From contig JAUCBJ010002096.1 in assembly GCA_032718475.1 (NCBI GenBank), forward strand, positions 1 through 64,000: DNA of 64,000 bases. The letters run 5' to 3'. The notes beneath the pieces were generated by a model that was not told the DNA's origin, did not search any database, and saw only the letters and a program-made list of their open reading frames with translations. Positions 56,797 to 64,000 of this stretch are shown here, in pieces. This DNA is from Nemertoderma westbladi. Its lineage: Eukaryota; Xenacoelomorpha; Nemertodermatida; Nemertodermatidae. Each line of letters begins with the position of its first letter. Within the stretch, counting starts at the first letter, position 1. Both the position numbers and the translations under genes were made by a program.

Positions 56797-57345
56797 AGTG
56801 TTACGTCATTTTTGGTGCACCAAAATTAGGGCGTGGCACTTCAAATTTTCAAAATTTCAATATTCGTTAAATACTCGAAAGTTTTGATTTCAACGCATTT
56901 TATGGGTTTTCTGGCCCGCTGAATCGATTGAAAATAATATAGAAGCCTCAATTCTTAGTGGTGCATCATTTTTGGTGCGCCAAAATTAGGGCGTGGCAAG
57001 TAGGCCTACTTCAAATTTTCAACATTTTTCAAAGTTTTCATTTCAACCCATTCTTATAAGTTATATTGACCGCCGAATCGAAAGATAGGAATATAGAAGC
57101 CTCAAGTTTTAGTGGTACGTCATTATTGGTACACCAATATTAGGGCGTGGTACTTTTTCAAAATTAGAATAAGTGCTACTCCCAAATTTTGGTGCACCAA
57201 AAATGTCGAACCACTAAGTCTTCCGGTTTTCAGCGGTCGAGAAAACCTATACAAATTCGTTGAAATCAAAACTTGGCGGCATTTTCGGAATATTGTATTT
57301 TTCAAAATTTGAAGTGCAACGCAGGTGCACGAAAAATAGCAACCT
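56797..57345. repeat. ~155-bp unit: three direct copies and one inverted copy
   Basis: Direct units start near 56,797, 56,957 and 57,111 with AGTG(G/T)T(A/G)C(G/A)TCATT...GGTGCACCAA and ACTTCAAATTTTC. From about 57,190 to 57,345 the reverse complement of the same unit follows (GGTGCACCAAAAATG..., TTTGAAGTGCA). The arrangement can form a large cruciform. It may be the body of a MITE or Helitron-like element, but the ends are not defined. Confidence 0.8.
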
Positions 57346-57610
57346 GTTCAATTTTCGGAAATGGAATATAATGACATTCGATTCAGCATAGTGAAAAATC
57401 TACTAACGCTAGCCAACAATGCCACACTATTAGTTTTTAGAATATCAAAAAATTATATATTTTGTCCTGCGACTACTTCTATTTTTCATGAAAATTATTA
57501 TGTCCACCTTATGAAATTTTAATTTTTTTGGATTTGAAAATGTTCTTCGATAATTTTTTCACCTACAGCCCAAATTTCGTAGGATTTCATTGGATGATTA
57601 CTAAAATACA

Positions 57611-57695
57611 GTGGGGGGGGGGAGGGAGAATCGACCCCCGATTGTTGTGACTGCCTGTTGAGAAAGCAATCTGACTACTGAAGCGAAAGCCACCG
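57611..57695 (-). other. tRNA-like sequence (SINE head or tRNA pseudogene)
   Basis: On the minus strand a D-arm-like CAGTAGTCAGATTGC, an anticodon-arm-like TGCTT/AGGCA stem with 7-nt loop, and a T-arm with loop TCGATTC can be drawn. The acceptor stem is not convincing and the 3' side is a G/C homopolymer. Not called as a functional tRNA. Confidence 0.35.
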
Positions 57696-57699
57696 ATCT

Positions 57700-60600
57700 T
57701 CAGACGGTCGCGTCGTCAGCTTTTTTTACATTTTGTACGGTACACATACATAATATTCTACTTAACTTGCTTACTTAATTAAATTCCATCAAATAACCAG
57801 GCAAACGTTCTCCAATCATTTAACTACATGTTGCACTTATCATGTATCATCTGCCTATATAGTAAATAGTGTCAGGTTTGGTGATCCTCAACTAGGTTAT
57901 ATAACCGGTTCCACTGTGTTCTATAGACATTCATTTCTTATTTCCGTTATCTAGGTTGTGCCAGTATTTTTTTAAATAAGGTAACCTGTTATGTGTCGGT
58001 CTAATGAGTTTCAACGGGATACTTATTGTCAATTTTCGTATCTCTAATGAGCAGATCGACATGGACAACATCTAATGATGTGCCAATCTGTCACCCCAGG
58101 CTAATTTATATAACCCGCCCTTTTTATGATCGAATTTAGTATAGCTTTTGGAATACAATTCAAGCCATTCATTATGACTATGTGATAGTTGTGTTCCTGG
58201 GAACTTAGATATTATCTGAAATTTATCAAATACATAAATTAGAAAATAATTAGAAGACCGTTAGGGCTTATTGCTGTCAAAAATAACGTCTGTTTGTTTG
58301 TTTGTTTGTCTGTCTGTATGTTTGTGCACATTCATACATCCTATAAATTTTTTGGTAAAGTCTGATTTCACCGGTACCTATGGTACCAATGATTGATTAT
58401 GATATATTGTTGGATGCAGTTCACCAAACTGTACAATCACATTAAAAAATAAATCCGATAATCGGTGCTCAAGATATCATCAAATTACATTCAATTAGAA
58501 GACCTTTAGGCCTTACTTGTTGAGAGGTCAAGAATATGTGCCGTTTTAACTCTGTCAAATTGTCCTTCTTAGGGGCTGAGGGGCTGACGATCTTCTTATA
58601 GCCAGCCAGCTTTCTGCCTCTCTAGTATTATTATTTAGCAATTAAACTCTTTTCCTTGGAATAGGGAACGTTTTGCTTAGAGTTACTTCTAGTTGTGCTG
58701 CTCTATGTCTGGATGTTACATACCAGAATGATCTAAGAGTACATACAAAATCCAATGGTAAATATGCAGCATATTATAAGCAATGTGGTGGTGCTATACA
58801 ATAAAGAAAACGCCTTATTGCCAAAACCTGCACTGCAATCCCAGCTTCCCGGACATTTCGCTATAGCACCAGTCTCTTGTGGTATGGCAAATTCCTGACT
58901 TGAACATAAATAGTGGTCAGTCAATAACATTCTCCACCTTTTCAAAGACATTGGGCATGAGAATATTGCCGAATATGGAAAGTGTATGGCCAACTGATTG
59001 CTTTTGTGTGGCTTTGTTTCTGTATCTACTGGCAATGCAATGCAATACAATGCAACATACTGCGGCTTGTCAACTGTGTGTTTATGGATGTCTCTGGATT
59101 TTCGACTGAAAAGCCAATGACGAGTGTACTAATTAAAAAAAATATTTTTGTGACGTTAGGCCAGGGATTACGACTTATTACCAGTGTCCAATGATCCCCC
59201 GTGATCTATACTCTATATATTCAGAAATATACTAATGATTATTCCTCTGGAATACTATCTTTCAAACAGCCCAATCAGCAGCACTAGCAAATTGTTGTAA
59301 TATTCCTGATCCCATCAACTGACGGCTCTGTGTGTTACTGTTATTTAACCCATACAATTACAACGCCGCATCCAGGTCGTCGCCAGCACAAACCCATAGT
59401 GGATACACTCTCTCTGTTGCCAAGGGCGAACACTTAGTCTACTTTGTGGTATACCTTAGATCTGGCTTTGATTTCACCCCATCATTTGGTAAATTGTGTC
59501 GGCTGACAGAGCAGCCTGCACCATGATATTCCCACATGTTTGTTTCTTAGTGGTGTGGGATTGCCATGGTGTGGCCCCGTAGAGTCGCAGGGTTCTCCCC
59601 CCTCCTTGGATATAATCCTGTGCGATGTGTTGCAAGCGCTATTCATTTACTTGTGACCCTTCGGAAGAGCAATGTAAATGCAAAAAGTTTAATACCAAGT
59701 AATTGCATGAAATTAAATACTCTATATTCTACATGAATAAAATATGGATAAAGTAACAACATATGCCTAAAGCAGAATACCAAATGCCCATTGTCTTCTA
59801 ATTAAAAATATTATAAAACTTGGTCTGCATACATACATCTTCTCTGAATGCAATCACCCCGTTTACCCTTGAAACCAGCTGAATGTCAGATATGTTATGG
59901 TGACGGCCTCACAAGTTACGATCAGAAGAAGGTAACAATTAATTATTTAAAATTTAAATCCGACATTTATACCCCAAGGTGGGACCTATAAACCATAGGT
60001 AGCACCTTAGCACAATGTAATAGGCATTATATGGATTCGGGTGGTTTCATGTTTTAGTATGTACCATCAAATGCTATATCATTAGCAAATAATCATTCTC
60101 TTAAAACATCAGTTATGAAAATAATATTATAAAGTCGTAATGTGTAATAATTTTCAAAAAAATCACTTATTTGTAGAGTAATTTAATTATCACTAATTAC
60201 TAAATTAGTAATTGGCGAGTGCTTATTGTACACTTCTTGTATTTTTTGATTTTGGTCAATTTTCAGAAAATCCTCAATGATGCCAATTGGGCATCAGTCG
60301 GATTCTTGATGACAACAATATTACCAACCCGAAACAGTTAAAACACGTTCGAGGGGCTTTCGCGCAGCACGAGAGCCTATATTATAAAGTACAATATAAT
60401 ATTGTCTATTAGATATACGAAAACACCGTCTTTACCAAAATATATATAAGTGAAGGCGATGCTATCAGTTTGTGATAAACTAGTTGTAAAAACAGAGATC
60501 CATTTCAGTTTGCCCTTACACACTTTAACTGTCATTTGTAAACCTTCTAACTAGGGCTATTTAAGTTAAGTATGACATTTTTAGTTTTACAATACTCTTC
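57700..60600. other. Gene-free region with retroposon-tail-like repeat
   Basis: Mostly AT-rich. At 58,247 and 58,494 the sequence AATTAGAAGACC(G/T)TTAGG is repeated. The first copy is followed by (GTTT)n(GTCT)n near 58,288-58,325, resembling reverse-oriented 3' ends of RTE-type retroposons. A 19-bp palindrome (AATTACTAAATTAGTAATT) lies near 60,200. No gene recognised. Confidence 0.4.
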
Positions 60601-60975
60601 TCCTTCATTAGCCTCGTTGCGCTCGTCCTGTTTTGACTTAAAATAATCTTCCTAAACGGAGACTAGCGACCTTTATAACTGTGCCTCTCGAAACTGTGAG
60701 AGTAACTGTTGATTTATGGCAGGTGGATACTCGTATCCACTGTAATCTCGTTGCGTTCGTTTTTTTTTTACCAAACTTCCGATTCTTTCTAAACTTTTGC
60801 CGGAATACATACGTACCAAGTTTCGTTTAATCTCATCAAGGAATAACCGAGTTATTAGCGATCAAATATTTATGACGACGACGACGACGACATACAACTC
60901 GTTAATGGCGCCCATATGCTAAGGCTTCGCTCACTTCGGGGCTCGCCCATCATTTACTATATACTTGCATGCAAG
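60600..60975 (+). repeat. Retroposon-like repeat with (GAC)n
   Basis: A block with two CTCGTTGCG(C/T)TCGT motifs (near 60,610 and 60,747), ending with a (GAC)5 tract at 60,873-60,890 and a GCTTCGCTCACTTCGGGGCTCGCCC end. The conserved-block-plus-short-tandem-tail layout suggests a SINE or LINE 3' end. Confidence 0.4.
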
Positions 60976-61194
60976 GTATAATGCGATATTTGCCGGACTA
61001 AAAACTAATTAAACCAATTAAATAAAAAATAACTAAATAATGTGTTTATTTTATTAGTAAATACTAGTAAATCAACAGGATAAAACAAACTTAACAATTA
61101 CATGTATATTAATTAATATCTTGATTTATTTTACGCCGATAAATGATATTTTATAGCAGAAAAGAAATGAATGATGTTATGATGATGTTATGAT

Positions 61195-61625
61195 GTGAAT
61201 GATGTATTGTTGAGATCATCAGAGATACATGTTAACCCGGGGAATTGCGTATTAATAATGGGGGGAAAGGTGATTCGCCTTTATACCATTTCTATCCCCG
61301 AAACCTTGAGTGGAGGAAGCCAAATATCAGTCTCCTTCGTACGCGACCCACAGGGGAGTCTCAAGCATTGTCACTCCTTTAACGACAAGGGTCTCGTTGA
61401 GGTGGTGAATGAAGATTTCGGCTTTATTGTGCACCACACACCGGCGTTGGTTCACCACACACCGTCACTGGTGCATCACACACCGTCAGTGGTGCACCAT
61501 ACACACAGTTATTGGTGCACAACAACCGTCAGTGGTGCACCACAGATTGGACAGGGTATACGATGTGGCGTCAGCGTTGATTATCGCGATATCGAAGGAC
61601 GCCACGCGTTGATTTTCCCAGACAA
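61195..61625 (-). pseudogene. C-terminal fragment of the YADD retroelement, copy 3
   Basis: Minus-strand reading gives RVASFDIAIINADATSYTLS (near 61,605-61,545), matching RVASFDIAVLNADATSYAQT of copy 1. After a repeat tract, AEIFIHHLNETLVVKGVTM (near 61,425-61,370) matches AQILIRHLAETLVSRRDGM. Frames are shifted between the two blocks. A plus-strand open frame covering this interval is a shadow. Confidence 0.75.
61425..61545 (-). repeat. ~21-24-bp repeat expanded inside RT copy 3
   Basis: Five or so units of GTGTGTGGTGCACCACTGAC type lie between the two conserved blocks. In copy 1 the corresponding point carries a single GGTGGTGTATGG-like sequence coding for a Thr-Asp-Gly-Val-Trp-Cys segment. 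Confidence 0.7.
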
Positions 61626-61649
61626 CTCGACCCACCAAAAATTAAATTA

Positions 61650-62040
61650 AACTAGATCTCTGGTAGATCTTTTTGTTTCAAAGTAAGAAGTGTCGAATAA
61701 TGTGATAGGCTACACTAGCAATGCTTTGTGCTCGGGGACTAAATAAGCACAGTGGCTGAATCACACCCAGTTACTAAATAAATAAATAATTTGCGCCAGA
61801 ACGCATTGCCATGAAGTTGCTTTTAGTTTTAGGGAGACCTACATAACATGAAATATTCATGAGCTCCATCTTTGTAGTTCGCACTTAATTAAAATCCAAA
61901 GAAATTTATTGGGTTGACTGAGTGCAACTCCAATTCAATATACAGTAATGAAAACCAGGCCAATCTCTTCCTATTAGAATTTCATCAATCAATTACCCGA
62001 CACATTTTGGGAACTCACTTAATAAAAGCTTTGGAACAAG
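61650..62040. other. Gene-free stretch before the 36-bp satellite
   Basis: Nothing recognised. Confidence 0.4.
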
Positions 62041-64000
62041 GTGTGGTGCCAAGTCGGACCGACATGGAGGGGCGAGATGAGGTGCCAAGTCGGACCAACA
62101 TGGATTAACGAGATGATGTTCCAAAGCAGACCGACATGGCGGGGCGAGATGAGGTGCCAAGTCAGACCGACAAGGAGGTGCAAGATGAGGTGCTAAGTCG
62201 GACCGACATGAGGAGCGAGATGAAGTGCCAAGTCGGACCAACATGGATTAACGAGATGAGGTTCCAAGACCCGACCAACATGGAGGGGCGAGATGAGGTG
62301 CCAAGTCAGACCGACAAGGAGGTGCAAGATGAGGTGCTAAGTCGGACCTACATGAGGAGCGAGATGAAGTGCCAAGTCGTACCGACATGGAGGGGCGATG
62401 AGGTGTCTAGTCGGACCGACATGGCGGGGCGAGATGAGGTGCCAAGTCGGACCAACATGGATTAACGAGATGAGGTTCCAAGACGGACCAACATGGCGGG
62501 ATGAGATGAGGTGCCACGTTGGACCGACAAGGAGGCGCGAGATGAGGTGCTAAGTCGGACTGACATGAGGAGCGAGATGAAGTGCCAAGTTGGACCGACA
62601 TGGAGGGGAGATGAGGTGTCTAGTCGGACCGACATGGCGGGGCGAGATGAGGTGCCAAGTCGGACCGACATGGCGGGGCGAGATGAGGTGCCAAGTCGGA
62701 CCGACATGGCGGGGCGAGATGAGGTGCCAAGTCAGACCGACAAGGAGGTGCAAGATGAGGTGCTAAGTCGGACCTACATGAGGAGCGAGATGAAGTGCCA
62801 AGTCGTACCGACATGGAGGGGCGATGAGGTGTCTAGTCGGACCGACATGGCGGGGCGAGATGAGGTGCCAAGTCGGACCAACATGGATTAACGAGATGAG
62901 GTTCCAAGACGGACCAACATGGCGGGATGAGATGAGGTGCCACGTTGGACCGACAAGGAGGCGCGAGATGAGGTGCTAAGTCGGACTGACATGAGGAGCG
63001 AGATGAAGTGCCAAGTTGGACCGACATGGAGGGGAGATGAGGTGTCTAGTCGGACCGACATGGCGGGGCGAGATGAGGTGCCAAGTCGGACCGACATGGC
63101 GGGGCGAGATGAGGTGCCAAGTCGGACCGACATGGCGGGGCGAGATGAGGTGCCAAGTCAGACCGACAAGGAGGCGCGAGATGAGGTGCTAAGTCGGACT
63201 GACATGAGGAGCGAGATGAAGTGCCAAGTTGGACCGACATGGAGGGGAGATGAGGTGTCTAGTCGGACCGACATGGCGGGGCGAGATGAAGTGCCAAGTT
63301 GGACCGACATGGAGGGGAGATGAGGTTGCAAGGCTGACCGACATGACGGGGCAAGATGAGGTGCCAAGTCGGACTGTCAACATGGATTAACGAAATGAGG
63401 TTCCAAGACGGACCAACGTGGAGGGGCGAGATGAGGTAGAAGTCGGACCGACATGGAGGGTTGATGAGGTGTCAAGTCAGACCGACATGGAGGGGCGAGA
63501 TGAGGTGCAAAGTCGGACCGACATGGAGGGGCGAGATGAGGTGTCAAGTCGGAACGACATGGTGGATCGAGACGAGGTGCTAAGTCGGACCGACATGAGG
63601 GGCGAGATGAAGTGCCAAGTCGGACCGACATGGCAAGGCGAGATGAAGTATCAAGTCGGACCAACATGGATTAACGAGATGAGGTTCCAAGATGGACTGC
63701 CATGGAGGGGCGAGATGAGGTCCAAGTCGGACCGAAAAGGAGGCGCGAGATGAGGAGCTAGGTCGGACCGACATGGAGGGGCGAGATGAGGTGCCAAGTC
63801 GGACCGACGTGGAGGAGCGAGATGAGGTGCTAAGTCGGACCAACATGAGGGGCGAGATGAAGTGCCAAGTCGGACCGATATGGAGGGGCAATGAGGTGTA
63901 AAGTCGGACCGACATGGAGGGGCGAGATGAGGTGCCAAGTCGGACCTACAAGGAGGTGCAATATGAGGTGCTAAGTTGGACCGACATGGAGGGGCGAGAT
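62040..64000. repeat. 36-bp satellite, continues beyond the window
   Basis: Unit GAGGTGCCAAGTCGGACCGA + CATGGCGGGGCGAGAT (36 bp, with 35- and 31-bp variants and an ATTAACGAG variant). A 426-bp block of twelve units (62,461-62,886) is repeated almost exactly at 62,887-63,312. A 12-residue DMAGRDEVPSRT-type peptide repeat can be read, but variant units shift the frame and add stops, so it is treated as satellite. Confidence 0.93.

Noticed and set aside
57611-57695. Functional tRNA gene on the minus strand
   Set aside because: The acceptor stem does not pair and the 3' side is a G/C homopolymer; described only as a tRNA-like remnant.
61195-61650. 151-residue plus-strand frame with VHHTP repeats
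   Set aside because: The minus strand of the same interval matches conserved segments of the YADD retroelement C-terminus, so the plus frame is a shadow.
62136-63938. Open frames with a 12-residue DMAGRDEVPSRT-like repeat in the 36-bp satellite
   Set aside because: The unit is a multiple of three, but 35- and 31-bp variants and TAA-containing units break the frame, and the opposite strand is equally open.

Overview
The window looks like intergenic, repeat-dominated DNA from an aquatic invertebrate animal. The evidence is an AT-rich background, several decayed non-LTR retrotransposons of types common in marine invertebrates, a BEL/Pao gag-protease ORF, a Mutator-like transposase remnant, one spliced exon carrying a metazoan rhodopsin-type GPCR first helix, and at least seven tandem-repeat families. 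I cannot name the species. No bacterial operon, rRNA gene, CRISPR array or intact tRNA gene was seen.

Layout: (1) 1-11,720 is a composite repeat territory. Two AT-rich module types (A and B) end in a shared 3' module with a CAGT/CAGC-rich tail and a nested hairpin. They alternate with arrays of a CTCGG-based pentamer satellite and with ~54-bp repeats that each carry a CACGTG E-box. (2) 11,721-26,299 is an array of twelve same-orientation copies of a ~1.27-kb non-autonomous Helitron. Its ends are 5'-TC...CTAG/CTCG-3', always followed by T, with an 18-bp subterminal inverted repeat and a 3' hairpin. Its body is two ~458-bp units, each with three RFX X-box-like palindromes spaced ~153 bp apart. 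One copy is nested in another and gives a clean empty site. (3) 26,300-33,620 holds an open BEL/Pao-type gag-protease ORF without polymerase, a minisatellite-rich non-coding tail, and a MULE-type transposase with a SWIM zinc finger broken by two in-frame TGA codons. (4) 33,620-40,540 holds homopolymer G/C runs, a GTAGGY hexamer minisatellite, a 5'-truncated YADD reverse transcriptase with an in-frame minisatellite between its motifs, and a 17/34-bp satellite.

(5) 40,540-50,000 carries decayed LINEs on the minus strand: two fragments of an APE-type LINE and one CR1/Jockey-like LINE interrupted by a truncated Helitron copy flanked by a 13-bp direct repeat. (6) 50,000-64,000 contains the GPCR exon, a 216-bp MITE with 8-bp target duplications, two more fragments of the YADD retroelement, a 21-bp hairpin satellite, a ~155-bp direct/inverted repeat cluster, and a 36-bp satellite that runs off the window end.

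The only host gene evidence I trust is the GPCR exon. Everything else is mobile elements and satellites. The recurring theme is elements nesting in one another and minisatellites expanding inside retroelement ORFs. The most interesting object is the Helitron family, which has a regular array of RFX-like sites and array-forming insertion behaviour.
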